Assembly: GCA_021154885.1 (NCBI GenBank)
Contig: JAJKHS010000023.1
Coordinates: 1 to 64,000, forward strand
Direction of reading: 5' to 3'
DNA length: 64,000 nucleotides
From: Thermoanaerobaculum sp.
GTDB lineage: Bacteria; Acidobacteriota; Thermoanaerobaculia; Multivoradales; UBA5704
The position numbers were made by a program, and so were the translations under genes. Positions 7,944-16,290 of this stretch are shown piece by piece. The notes beneath the pieces were generated by a model. The model did not search any database. It saw only the letters and a program-made list of their open reading frames with translations, and was not told the DNA's origin. Positions within the stretch are counted from its first letter, which is position 1, and each line of letters begins with the position of its first letter.

Positions 7944-8273
7944 TCATGAGAGGACCGGGGGTTTGGGCGGGCAGAGCTGGGTGTCCGAGAGGTCCTGTAC
8001 CGTCGAGGCCGAGACGTAGACGTCCTGGGAAGAGATCGCCGTGGCCCCGGCGATCGTCGCCTTCAACGCCGCCAGGCTGCCGATGGCGCGGATGCGGTCC
8101 AGCACCTGCACCGCCTGGATCTCCCACTGCTGGTCGATGATCTGAGGCGTGATCGCGTCGAAGTACCAGCGGCGCAGCTCCAGCGCCGCCTCCTGCGATA
8201 CTCGGATCGCCCCGGCGCCCTGGCCGAACGCGACCCAGATCTGAGCCATGATGCCCTCTTGCGTGTACGCCAT
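7944..8273 (-). CDS. Small conserved partner of kinase, paralog 1
   Basis: A 109-residue protein from ATG 8271-8273 with AAGGAGAG upstream. It starts MAYTQEGIMAQIWVAFGQG and is mostly alpha-helical by composition, without signal peptide or membrane segment. Its N-terminal half aligns with the small protein at 11139-11450 over about 36 residues (pattern E-x4-Q-x3-A-F-x-Q-G-x-G-x2-R-[IV]-x3-A-A), and both end in a Cys-Pro/Lys-Pro segment (CPPKP here, CPDKP there). It precedes a membrane kinase gene by 19 bases, as its paralog does by 33 bases. The repeated linkage suggests a dedicated regulator, scaffold or substrate of the kinase, but no known family was recognised. Confidence 0.75.
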   Translation of the reverse strand: MAYTQEGIMAQIWVAFGQGAGAIRVSQEAALELRRWYFDAITPQIIDQQWEIQAVQVLDRIRAIGSLAALKATIAGATAISSQDVYVSASTVQDLSDTQLCPPKPPVLS

Positions 8274-8462
8274 GGTTTCTCTCCTTGGGCGCAAGTGTCG
8301 CCCGGTGGTTGGGACCGCCGTCACCGAACGGGGCGCCGGACAATCGCAACAGAGAACGACAAACGACAATGTTTCAGATAGAGACGATCATACGCCTGGA
8401 TTTCTCGCCTCGTCAAGCTTCAGCAAGAAAGGAAACGAGATCGACCGGTTGTGTTTAGGGCT

Positions 8463-11105
8463 TCAGGCGAGTCCCAGGCGCACGACGGCGAGGCGCTCCC
8501 TGAATTCACGGGCGCTCGCCGGGCGACGGCCGATGGCGCGGTGGAGGGCCGAGCGGAAAAAGTCGCCCAGCAGCTCGTCATGCTCCGGCAGGACCTGGGC
8601 GAACTCGGGGACGCGGCCATGCCGGATGCGGTTCATGAGCTGGTGGATGTCGCCGCCGCTGAAGATCTTCCGCCCCAGCAGGCACTCGTAGAGGACGATC
8701 GCCAGGCTCCAGAGGTCGAAGGAGGTATCCGCCGGCTGGCCGTTCAGCGCCTCGGGAGAGAGATAGGAGAGGGTGCCCACGAGCTGCTTGGAGACCGTGG
8801 CCGAGGTCGGCGTGTGGTGCCAGAGCGAGGTGGGAGGCAGCGCGGAGTCATCCTCCGGATCGTCGGGCGAAGGGACCTCGGTGTCACGGCGCAGGTCGAA
8901 CATGACCCGGGCAATGCCGAAGTCCATCAGCTTGGGGACGCCGTCCCGGGTGTAGCCGATGTTGCTCGGCTTGATGTCGCGGTGCAGGATGTCCGAGGCG
9001 TGGAGGTGCTCCAGGGCCTCGGCCATGGCGATCCCCAGCGCCACGGTCTCGACGGCCTCGAGCCGCCTCTTCTCGAGGCGTTGGGTGAGGGTGCCCCCCT
9101 CGAGCAGCTCCATGACCAGGATGGGCGTGCCCTGCCAGGTCTCCATGCCGTACACGGGAGCGAGGTGGGGGTGGGAGACCGCCGCCGCCGTGCGCGCCTC
9201 CCGCCGCAGCCGCATGGCATCCTCGGGCGAGACCCGGCGCAGGGTCTTCGCCGCCACCGCCCGGCCCAGCGACAGGTCGGTGCCGCGGTAGACGACGCCC
9301 ATGCCGCCGATGCCGATGCGCCGCTCGAAGCGGAACTTCCCGGGCAGCACGTAAGGCACGTGGGAGGGTTCCAGACGGCGGCTGCACTGGCTGCAGAAGA
9401 CCGTGTAGGAGGCGTACAGCCGGCCGCAGTTGGGGCACTCCTTGGCGAGCTCGGCGGCGGTCGCCGCCGGCTCCGGGAAGGGGAGGGCGGCCTCGCGGTC
9501 CACCGGCTCCTGCCAACTCTTGTGCGAGGAGCCCAGCGAGCGGCTCTGCTCCAGCTCCAGCACCCAGGCGGCGCTGCTGGCGATGGCCCGCAGGAGCTGG
9601 CGGTCCTCCTTGAAGAAGGGGAGCCCGCTCTTCTTCTCCCCCAGGCCGATCAGGCCCAGGAGCGAGCCGTCGCGGGCGAGGATGGGCGCCACCAGGCGGA
9701 AGCCGCTGTCCACCAGCCAGTGGCGGTCCTTCTCCGGCAGCTTGGCGAGCGGCGAGCGGGAGTCCGCGAGGTCCACCGTCAGCGGCTCGCTGGCGCTGGC
9801 GACGAGCGAGGCCAGCGCCGAGGAGGCGTCCAGCCGCCGTCCCCGCACCTTGGGATCGGCCAGCAGACCGGAGCGAGGCTCGAAAGCCATCAGCGACACG
9901 CTCTCGGGATGCAGGGCGAGGTCGGCCTCCCGGCACAGCAGGTTGGCGAGATCCAGCACGCCGTGAGTGGCGCGGATGCGCTCCACCAGCAAGGTCAGGG
10001 TCTGGCGGGCGTCGTACTGTTCGCGAAAAAAGTGCCGGTCGATGGAGTCGAGGAGAGTCTTCCGGTAGCGCAGCGCCGCCAGGCCCACAGCGGCGGAGGA
10101 GCCGAGCAGCGGCAGGTGCGGGCCGGAGAAGATCTCCCTGAGCGGCTGCGTCTGATTCTCGTAGAGATAGTACGCAATGGCGATGAGGGGTATCACCGCG
10201 AGGCCGATCGCCGAGTAGCGGGCCAGGGCATATTGCAAGGCCTTGCGGGCGATGAGGCGGACGTTGAGCAGATGCCCCACCACTACGGCGTAGGTGGTGG
10301 TGAAGAGGACGGAGAGCAGGCACGGGAAGAGCACCACCTTCGCGAACGTGAATCGGCGGTCGTCCACGTTCATGACCGCCTTGTACGGCGGAATCAGCGC
10401 CTCGACGACAATCTGCAGGAAAAGCGGCGCGATCCCCACCACCAGAGCGGCTACGAACAGGCGGGCACGCCGGCCCTCCTCGCCCGCGGCACCCCGGGTG
10501 CGCCACACCAGCATCACGAAAGCCGGGATGGTGACGAGCAGCAGCGGGCCGTAGAACTCGTAGCTGGGCTTCGGCGGTAGCAGAGCGGCCGGCGTGGCCG
10601 CCCCGCCGAGCCTCACCAGCAGCCGGCCGATCTGCCAGGCAAAGCCGGCGACGCCCGCCACGAGCGCCACCCGGCGCCCCCAGAGCAGGAGCCGCTGCAC
10701 GCGAAACGACGAGACGCTGTGGGGGAACTTCTGGGTGAATGACCAGAGAAACCACGCCAGGAAGGCGTCCGGCGAAGCGACGTAGAGAGCAAAGGCCGGC
10801 CAGGCCCAGACCGGCTGAGCTCCCTCCACGACGGCTTGCAAGGGCCGATTGGCGAAAGGAGTGGCCAGGATGAGAAAGAAGGCGCCCAGGTCCAGGGCGC
10901 GATCGTCGCCGCGGCCTGAAGTGATGAGGAAGAGCCCTACCGCGGCGAACGCCAGCATGATGAGACAGAGCAACCCCGGCGAGAGCACGGTGGATTCACC
11001 GGCCTCCGGGATGAGGCCACGGGTCCATGCAAACCCCGCTGCGGCCCCCAGGATCTTGAGGGCGGTCAACGCCAGGAGGAGACGCGTCCAGAGACTGCTC
11101 TTCAA
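8463..11105 (-). CDS. Membrane Ser/Thr protein kinase with GAF-like domain and zinc ribbon, paralog 2
   Basis: An 880-residue protein with the same order of parts as the kinase at 5288-7924: multiple membrane segments up to about residue 345, a GAF-like region, a zinc ribbon (CPNCGRLYASYTVFCSQC) and a complete kinase domain (GIGGMG, VAAKTL, HRDIKPSN, DFG). The GAF region and kinase domain are highly similar between the two, including the shared RDRHWLVDSGFRL-type motif (KDRHWLVDSGFRL here), while the membrane part has drifted. The start at ATG 11103-11105 follows the upstream small gene by 33 bases. It probably autophosphorylates and signals to cytoplasmic targets; the membrane region may sense a different cue from its paralog. 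The activation-loop insert after DFG differs in length and acidity from the first kinase. Confidence 0.92.
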   Translation of the reverse strand: MKSSLWTRLLLALTALKILGAAAGFAWTRGLIPEAGESTVLSPGLLCLIMLAFAAVGLFLITSGRGDDRALDLGAFFLILATPFANRPLQAVVEGAQPVWAWPAFALYVASPDAFLAWFLWSFTQKFPHSVSSFRVQRLLLWGRRVALVAGVAGFAWQIGRLLVRLGGAATPAALLPPKPSYEFYGPLLLVTIPAFVMLVWRTRGAAGEEGRRARLFVAALVVGIAPLFLQIVVEALIPPYKAVMNVDDRRFTFAKVVLFPCLLSVLFTTTYAVVVGHLLNVRLIARKALQYALARYSAIGLAVIPLIAIAYYLYENQTQPLREIFSGPHLPLLGSSAAVGLAALRYRKTLLDSIDRHFFREQYDARQTLTLLVERIRATHGVLDLANLLCREADLALHPESVSLMAFEPRSGLLADPKVRGRRLDASSALASLVASASEPLTVDLADSRSPLAKLPEKDRHWLVDSGFRLVAPILARDGSLLGLIGLGEKKSGLPFFKEDRQLLRAIASSAAWVLELEQSRSLGSSHKSWQEPVDREAALPFPEPAATAAELAKECPNCGRLYASYTVFCSQCSRRLEPSHVPYVLPGKFRFERRIGIGGMGVVYRGTDLSLGRAVAAKTLRRVSPEDAMRLRREARTAAAVSHPHLAPVYGMETWQGTPILVMELLEGGTLTQRLEKRRLEAVETVALGIAMAEALEHLHASDILHRDIKPSNIGYTRDGVPKLMDFGIARVMFDLRRDTEVPSPDDPEDDSALPPTSLWHHTPTSATVSKQLVGTLSYLSPEALNGQPADTSFDLWSLAIVLYECLLGRKIFSGGDIHQLMNRIRHGRVPEFAQVLPEHDELLGDFFRSALHRAIGRRPASAREFRERLAVVRLGLA

Positions 11106-11138
11106 GACATCGACCGCCCGTGACTCAAGTGCTCCGGT

Positions 11139-11450
11139 TCAAGGTTTGTCGGGACAGTAAGGGCACGCGGACTGCAGCTCGACAGCCAGGGCGGCCTTCG
11201 TCAGCCCGTCCCTGCTGACGGCACCTTCCTCGGCGGCCTGGCGCCCGATCTCTTTGAATTTGCCGAGGAATCCCCTCCCTTCCTCGTCCCAGGCATCCTG
11301 CGGGCTCTTCCCGTGCTGCTTCTTCTCGTCGATCCACGGATAGTAGCGTACGTGGAACCATTCGGCCGCGTCCTCTGCGATGCGGGCGTCGCCGCAGCCC
11401 TGCGCAAAGGCGAAGACGGCCTGCACAATGAGAGCTTCTTTGTTCGGCAT
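11139..11450 (-). CDS. Small conserved partner of kinase, paralog 2
   Basis: A 103-residue protein from ATG 11448-11450 behind GGGAGGG. It begins MPNKEALIVQAVFAFAQGCG and aligns at its N-terminus with the small protein at 7944-8273. The C-terminus has a paired-cysteine segment (CPYCPDKP), compared with a single cysteine in CPPKP in the paralog. There is no signal peptide or membrane helix. It is the first gene of a two-gene unit with the kinase. The function is unknown; the repeated synteny points to a role in control of, or as target of, the kinase. Confidence 0.75.
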   Translation of the reverse strand: MPNKEALIVQAVFAFAQGCGDARIAEDAAEWFHVRYYPWIDEKKQHGKSPQDAWDEEGRGFLGKFKEIGRQAAEEGAVSRDGLTKAALAVELQSACPYCPDKP

Positions 11451-11601
11451 CGGATCCCTCCCGGATAATCAACAAGTGAGTCCCTGGATCGTTCGCGCCA
11501 CGGCATGCAGATCGATTCCAGACTTCAAGCATCGAAATGTTGTGCGAACACGAGGGATTCTAAGTCAGGGAGAAACAGAGCGTCAAGGCGCGACGAGGCG
11601 C

Positions 11602-11632
11602 AAAAAGGCCCGGAAGGCGACGCTTCCGGGCC
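11602..11632 (-). terminator. Rho-independent terminator of the DsbD-like/redoxin operon
   Basis: On the minus strand, the stem GGCCCGGAAG/CTTCCGGGCC has a six-base loop and is followed by five U residues. It lies 25 bases after the redoxin stop. Confidence 0.85.
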
Positions 11633-11656
11633 TCGTGGCGTGCCATTTCGCGTGGA

Positions 11657-12244
11657 TCAGTACTTGACGCTGCACCCGTAGGGGTGCGTCGAGGCGGGAT
11701 CGGGGCTCTTGCCCGCCTTCTCGGCGTCGAGCCCGTGGCCGACGTAGCTCACGCGCTCGGCCTTGGCCTTGCGGCCGGGAGGATCGTCGTCGATGGCGCC
11801 GTTGTAGGCGATCTTGCCGTCCTTGTCGATGATGAACATGTGCGGCGTGGTGCGGGCGCCGTAGGCGTGGCCGGTGGCTCCCGTCGGATCGGCCAGCACA
11901 GGATAGTTGATGCCGTTCTTCTGGTTCCACGCCAGCTCCTCGGCCGGCTTCAGGTAGTCGCCGCTGTTCGGGTTGGTGCTGTTGACCCCCAGCCACACCA
12001 CCTCGCCGTACTGCTTGGACAGCTCGATCATCGTCTTCTCGCGGGTGTGGCGGGACGAGACGGGGCAATTCGGATTCGCCCATTCGAGCACCACCGTCTT
12101 GCCTTTGAGATCAGCAAGATTGTAGGCCTTGCCGTCCATCGAAGTCAGCTTGAAGGTGGGGGCGGTGTCGCCCACCGCGCTGCCGGCGAAGGCCGGGACG
12201 GCGGCGAGGCTCAGGACGGCCAGGGTGAGAAGTGTCCGACGCAT
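11657..12244 (-). CDS. Secreted redoxin (thioredoxin-fold, AhpC/TlpA-like)
   Basis: A 195-residue protein. ATG 12242-12244 is used because AGGAGG lies seven bases upstream; an in-frame TTG at 12250 would overlap the previous gene. Residues 1-21 are a signal peptide (MRRTLLTLAVLSLAAVPAFA). The thioredoxin fold shows in GDTAPTFKLTSMDGK, the active-site loop WANPNCPVSSRH with a single cysteine, and the cis-proline region TTPHMFIIDKDGK. The usual CxxC is missing, so it looks more like a one-cysteine peroxiredoxin-type redoxin than a disulfide oxidoreductase. A second cysteine sits near the C-terminus (YGCSVKY). It is the second gene of an operon with a DsbD-like protein and may act with it in envelope redox chemistry. 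Confidence 0.88.
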   Translation of the reverse strand: MRRTLLTLAVLSLAAVPAFAGSAVGDTAPTFKLTSMDGKAYNLADLKGKTVVLEWANPNCPVSSRHTREKTMIELSKQYGEVVWLGVNSTNPNSGDYLKPAEELAWNQKNGINYPVLADPTGATGHAYGARTTPHMFIIDKDGKIAYNGAIDDDPPGRKAKAERVSYVGHGLDAEKAGKSPDPASTHPYGCSVKY

Positions 12245-12246
12245 GG

Positions 12247-14097
12247 TCAACCTCCTAAGTCAGGGTTGGTCGTTGTCGTTTGAGTCCTTTGAGTTCTCAG
12301 GACGGTGGCGGCCGGCCGCGGTGCCAACCGGTTTTCTTCGGCCAGCCAGAGGGCCCCCGCGGCGCAGGCCAGCAGGCCCACGGCGAGGACGGCGCGGAAT
12401 GCCCGGCCGCTCCCCTCGCGGTGCCGGAGCCAGGCGAGCAGGGCCATGGCGAGCAGGGCGAGCTCGATGCCGGCGAGCCCCTCCGGGCTCACCTGGTGGG
12501 AGAGGGCGTAGAGCACCCAGAAGGCCCCGGCGCCGGCGAGGAAGCCGAGCCCCTCCCGCAGCCGCGGCAACCATCCTCCGGGGAGCCTCGGCGCCGGCAC
12601 GAAGCGCACGAGGGCGGGCGCGGCGGCGAGGAGCAGGTACGGCAGGGCGAGGCCGAAGCCCACCACGGCGAAGACGGCGGCCACCGTCGCCGGCCCGCGG
12701 CCGAGCGCGTAGCCCAGAGGCTCCTGCAGCAGGGGCACGGGCCAGGCGAGGGCCAGGGGTGTCGCGAACAGGCCGGCCAGCAGGTGGCGGCCCGTGCCGG
12801 AGGACCCCGCCGCCCCGGCTGGAGCCAGCGGCGCCAGCGGTACCTCGGCCACCCCCCAGAGATTGAGGGTCAGCAGCGCCGCAACCACGGCGAGGAGGGT
12901 GGCCAGCACCGGCTCCTGGAGCTGCGCGCCCCAGCCGGCCGGCAGCCCCGCGCGGTGGGCGAGGAGGGCGAGGGCCGCCACGACCCAGGCGGCGCCCACG
13001 ATGCCGGTGGTCGCCGCCGCCGCACCCTCCCGCACCCGGCCGCTCCCCTCGCCGGCGCGCAGGACGAGCAGCTCGGCCAAGAGGAGGGCGAGGACCGGGG
13101 GCATGAGGTTGAGCAGCGCGCCCCCCAGGAAGGCCGCGAGCAGCAGCCGGGCGAGGCGGCCGGGGGTCGCCGCCGGCTGAGGGGCTCCGGAAGGCGGTCC
13201 GCCGGCGCGGGTCCACACCTCGACGTCGCGCCGGGCCTCGAGGCTGAAGCTCCGGCCGTCCTTCGCCACCAGGTTGGACACCGTCCAGGCGATGGGGGCG
13301 CGGGCAGGCAGGGCCTTGTTCGTCTGCCGCGGCTTCATGGGGACGTGGAAGACCACGCCGTCGGCGGCCACCTTCATCCGCGGCCGGCCGGCGTCCAGCG
13401 CGTCATTCGTCTCCAGGAACACGTCGGTCCTCCCCGCTTCGGCCCGGGCGCCAAGGACGCGGATCTCCAGGTCCGGCCCGTCCGGGCGGCTGGCGTCCAG
13501 CACCGCGCCCGTGGTCACCCCGGCCACCTCCGCCGTCGTCCGTGGCAGGTGGTCCAGCGCGGCCTGGAGGAGCGGGGTGCTATCCGGGTCCGACTCGGGC
13601 GCCTCGCCCAGGGGCTGGTCCAGGGTGAGGGTGTAGCGGAAGGGGACGCAGTCCACCTGGCAGACGAGATAGTCGAGATTGGCCGTGATCTTCAAGGTCT
13701 CCGGGGCGGCGCTCGCGGCCTGGATCTGCGCGTGCACCGGATAGATCGCCTCGCCCTCGTAGCCGAAGGCGACCAGGCCGCCCGGCAGGTCGAAACGCCG
13801 GGGCGTGGGCCAGAGCAGCTCGGGCCTGCCCAGGACGTCCGCCGGCTGGAAGGTGACGGACGGCGGGAAGCCGGCGTCGCCGCTGTTCTTCCAGTAGACG
13901 TGCCAGCCGGGACTGAGGCGGAACTGGAGGCCCATCCACAGCTCGCCCTGGCGCGGCGCCACCTTCCAGGCCGTGATCAGCCGCACCTGCGACTGGCTGT
14001 TGACCGACCACGCGCTGGCGGCGCCGCTCGCCGGGCGGGATGGCAGCAGCATCAGCAGGACGGCGGCGGAAAACAACGCGATTCTGGACGTGGCCAT
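12247..14097 (-). CDS. DsbD/ScsB-like protein without the usual membrane cysteines
   Basis: A 616-residue protein with an N-terminal signal peptide, a periplasmic DsbD-alpha-like domain and about eight membrane segments from residue 310. The periplasmic domain keeps a cysteine pair (LVCQVDCVP, C146 and C150). In the DsbD family the membrane domain normally has a catalytic cysteine in each of two Pro-Cys motifs (LMPC and TPC). Here the matching places read NLMPPVLALL and FATPLALAWP, so both cysteines are absent. There is also no C-terminal thioredoxin domain. It may therefore have lost electron transfer or serve another role. The stop overlaps the ribosome site of the redoxin gene, indicating translational coupling. 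The upstream region is shared with the divergent mtaB. Confidence 0.85.
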   Translation of the reverse strand: MATSRIALFSAAVLLMLLPSRPASGAASAWSVNSQSQVRLITAWKVAPRQGELWMGLQFRLSPGWHVYWKNSGDAGFPPSVTFQPADVLGRPELLWPTPRRFDLPGGLVAFGYEGEAIYPVHAQIQAASAAPETLKITANLDYLVCQVDCVPFRYTLTLDQPLGEAPESDPDSTPLLQAALDHLPRTTAEVAGVTTGAVLDASRPDGPDLEIRVLGARAEAGRTDVFLETNDALDAGRPRMKVAADGVVFHVPMKPRQTNKALPARAPIAWTVSNLVAKDGRSFSLEARRDVEVWTRAGGPPSGAPQPAATPGRLARLLLAAFLGGALLNLMPPVLALLLAELLVLRAGEGSGRVREGAAAATTGIVGAAWVVAALALLAHRAGLPAGWGAQLQEPVLATLLAVVAALLTLNLWGVAEVPLAPLAPAGAAGSSGTGRHLLAGLFATPLALAWPVPLLQEPLGYALGRGPATVAAVFAVVGFGLALPYLLLAAAPALVRFVPAPRLPGGWLPRLREGLGFLAGAGAFWVLYALSHQVSPEGLAGIELALLAMALLAWLRHREGSGRAFRAVLAVGLLACAAGALWLAEENRLAPRPAATVLRTQRTQTTTTNPDLGG

Positions 14098-14201
14098 GGC
14101 TCGGATGACTCGAAATGCTCAGCGTTCAACCCAACTTCGGGCGGCGCGGCTAGAATTCCTCCAGCGGCCGACCTTTACAGCAAATTTACGGCCTGACGTC
14201 C

Positions 14202-15467
14202 ATGCGTGTCCACTTCACCAATCTCGGCTGCAAGTTGAACCAGGCGGAGATCGATCGCCTGGCCCGCGAGTTCGCCGCCGCCGGCCACGAGGTGGTGGGC
14301 TCCCTCGCCGAGGCGGACCTCCACGTCGTCAACTCCTGCACGGTGACCGGGACCGCGGCCCGGGGCTCCCGCAAGGCGGCGGGCCGTGGCAGGGGCCGGG
14401 TCCGCACCGTGCTCACCGGCTGCTGGGCCACGGAGCAGCCGGAGGAGGCGGCGCGTCTCGCCGGGGTGGACCTGGTGGTGCCCAACGCCGAGAAGGACCA
14501 CCTCCTCGCCCGTGTCCAACAGACTTTCCCCGAGGCCGCCGCCGCGGAGCCGGTCCCCTGCGCCCCGTCACCAGGTGGATGCTCGGGCCATACCCGGGCG
14601 TTGGTTAAGGTGGAGGATGGCTGCAACATGCGCTGCGCCTTCTGCATCATTCCCTTCACCCGCGGAGCGCAGCGCAGCCGTCCCCTCGCCGAGGTGGTCG
14701 AGGAGGTGGGCGCCCGGGTCCATGAGGGCTATCAGGAAGTGGTGATCACAGGAGTCCAGATCTCCGCCTGGCGCTGGGAGGCGAACCGCCTGGCGGATCT
14801 CGTCCAGGCGATCCTGGCCGGCACGGACGTCCCCCGCCTGCGCCTGACCTCGATCGCCCCCTGGGACCTGGACGACCGCCTTCTCGATCTGTGGTCCGAC
14901 CGCCGCCTCTGCCGTCATCTCCACCTCTCCCTTCAGAGCGGCGCGACGGCCACGCTGCACCGCATGCGCCGGCCTTACACGGCGGAGAGCTACCTCGATC
15001 TCCTCGCCGCGGTGCGGACCGCTGTCCCCGGCGTGGCGATCACGACGGACGTCATCGCCGGCTTCCCCGGCGAGACCGAGGCGGAATTCGCCGCGAGCCT
15101 CGCCACCGTGGAGGCCGCCGGCTTCGCCAAGGTTCATGCCTTCCCTTTCTCGACCCGTCCGGGGACCGAGGCCGAGATCATGCCCGGCCAGGTCTCCCCC
15201 GAAAAGAAGAAGGAGAGGATGGACCGCCTGCTCGCCGCCGCCGCCCGCGCCGAGCAGGATTTCCACCGCGCCCACCTGGGCACCCGGGCCACGGTCCTCT
15301 GGGAGAGGCCCCGGGACGGCATGGGGCACGGCCTGACGGACAACTACCTCCGCGTGCAATGCCCCGCCGGGGCCGGGTTGTGGAACCGGTTCAGCGAGGT
15401 CGAGCTGGTGGGGCTGGCGGCGGACGGGGTGCGGGGGGAGATCGTGGCCCGCGACCCTGAGGAATGA
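14202..15467 (+). CDS. mtaB: tRNA t6A37 methylthiotransferase MtaB
   Basis: A 421-residue MiaB-family radical SAM enzyme. The N-terminal UPF0004 domain has the three expected cluster cysteines (C10 in LGCKLNQ, C46 in NSCTVT, C74 in LTGCWA). The radical SAM motif is DGCNMRCAFC with C141, C145 and C148. A TRAM-like C-terminal domain follows from about residue 355. The family adds a methylthio group to N6-threonylcarbamoyladenosine at position 37 of ANN-decoding tRNAs. The length and LGCKLNQ motif fit MtaB better than MiaB or RimO. The stop at 15467 is four bases before the methyltransferase start, so the two are likely co-transcribed. Confidence 0.92.
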   Translation: MRVHFTNLGCKLNQAEIDRLAREFAAAGHEVVGSLAEADLHVVNSCTVTGTAARGSRKAAGRGRGRVRTVLTGCWATEQPEEAARLAGVDLVVPNAEKDHLLARVQQTFPEAAAAEPVPCAPSPGGCSGHTRALVKVEDGCNMRCAFCIIPFTRGAQRSRPLAEVVEEVGARVHEGYQEVVITGVQISAWRWEANRLADLVQAILAGTDVPRLRLTSIAPWDLDDRLLDLWSDRRLCRHLHLSLQSGATATLHRMRRPYTAESYLDLLAAVRTAVPGVAITTDVIAGFPGETEAEFAASLATVEAAGFAKVHAFPFSTRPGTEAEIMPGQVSPEKKKERMDRLLAAAARAEQDFHRAHLGTRATVLWERPRDGMGHGLTDNYLRVQCPAGAGLWNRFSEVELVGLAADGVRGEIVARDPEE

Positions 15468-15470
15468 AAG

Positions 15471-16247
15471 ATGCCGGTCGACAACCAGCTCTACGACACG
15501 ATGGCGGATTCATGGTGGGACGAGGCGGGGTTCCTGCACGTCCTGCGGGGGCTCAACCCGGCCCGCTTCGGCTACATGCGGCGGGTGCTGGTGGAGGAGC
15601 TGGGAATCGATCCGCGCGGCAGGAAGACGCTGGACGTCGGCTGCGGCGGCGGTATCCTGGCCGAGGAGCTCGCCCGGCTGGGATGCGAGGTCACGGGGGT
15701 CGATCCCTCGGAGCAGTCCCTGGAGGCCGCGCGGGCCCATGCGCGCCAGGAGGGGCTCGCCATCGACTACCGCCGGGCGACGGGCGAGGCCCTGCCCTTC
15801 CCGGATGCCACCTTCGAGCTGGCCTACTGTTGCGACGTCCTGGAGCACGTGACCGACCTGCGCCGCGTCGTCGCCGAGATCGCCCGCGTCCTCCGCCCCG
15901 GCGGCCTCTTCTTCTACGACACGATCAACCGCACCTTGCGGAGCAAGCTGGTGATGATCAAGCTCTTCCAGGAATGGGACTGGACGAGCCTCATGCCCCC
16001 CAATCTCCACGACTGGCGCATGTTCATCAAGCCCGAGGAGCTGACCGCCACCCTCGCCGGCAGCGGCCTTCAGAACCAGGGGCTCACCGGCTTCAAACCG
16101 ACGGCCAGCCCGCTGCAGATCTTCCGCCTCCTGCGCGCCCGCAAACGGGGGAAGATCTCCTACCTGGAAGCCATCCGGCGGATCGATCTCCGGGAGAGCT
16201 CCGACAAGAGCATCCTCTTCATGGGCTGGGCCCGCAGGATTGCTTGA
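15471..16247 (+). CDS. UbiG-like class I SAM methyltransferase
   Basis: A 258-residue protein with a Rossmann methyltransferase fold: motif I LDVGCGGGILAEELA, post-I VTGVDPSEQSLEAA, motif II AYCCDVLEHV and motif III VLRPGGLFFYDTINRT. These match the UbiG O-methyltransferase family closely (NxxLYDTMADSWWDE near the N-terminus, TINRT). UbiG makes ubiquinone, yet most Acidobacteriota are thought to use menaquinone, so the substrate here is open and I leave out the gene symbol. It follows mtaB by three bases and overlaps the open frame leading into the serine hydrolase gene. Confidence 0.85.
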   Translation: MPVDNQLYDTMADSWWDEAGFLHVLRGLNPARFGYMRRVLVEELGIDPRGRKTLDVGCGGGILAEELARLGCEVTGVDPSEQSLEAARAHARQEGLAIDYRRATGEALPFPDATFELAYCCDVLEHVTDLRRVVAEIARVLRPGGLFFYDTINRTLRSKLVMIKLFQEWDWTSLMPPNLHDWRMFIKPEELTATLAGSGLQNQGLTGFKPTASPLQIFRLLRARKRGKISYLEAIRRIDLRESSDKSILFMGWARRIA

Positions 16248-16290
16248 GAGCAGGGCGTTCCAACTACCGGCCTCGTTGTACCATCGCCGC

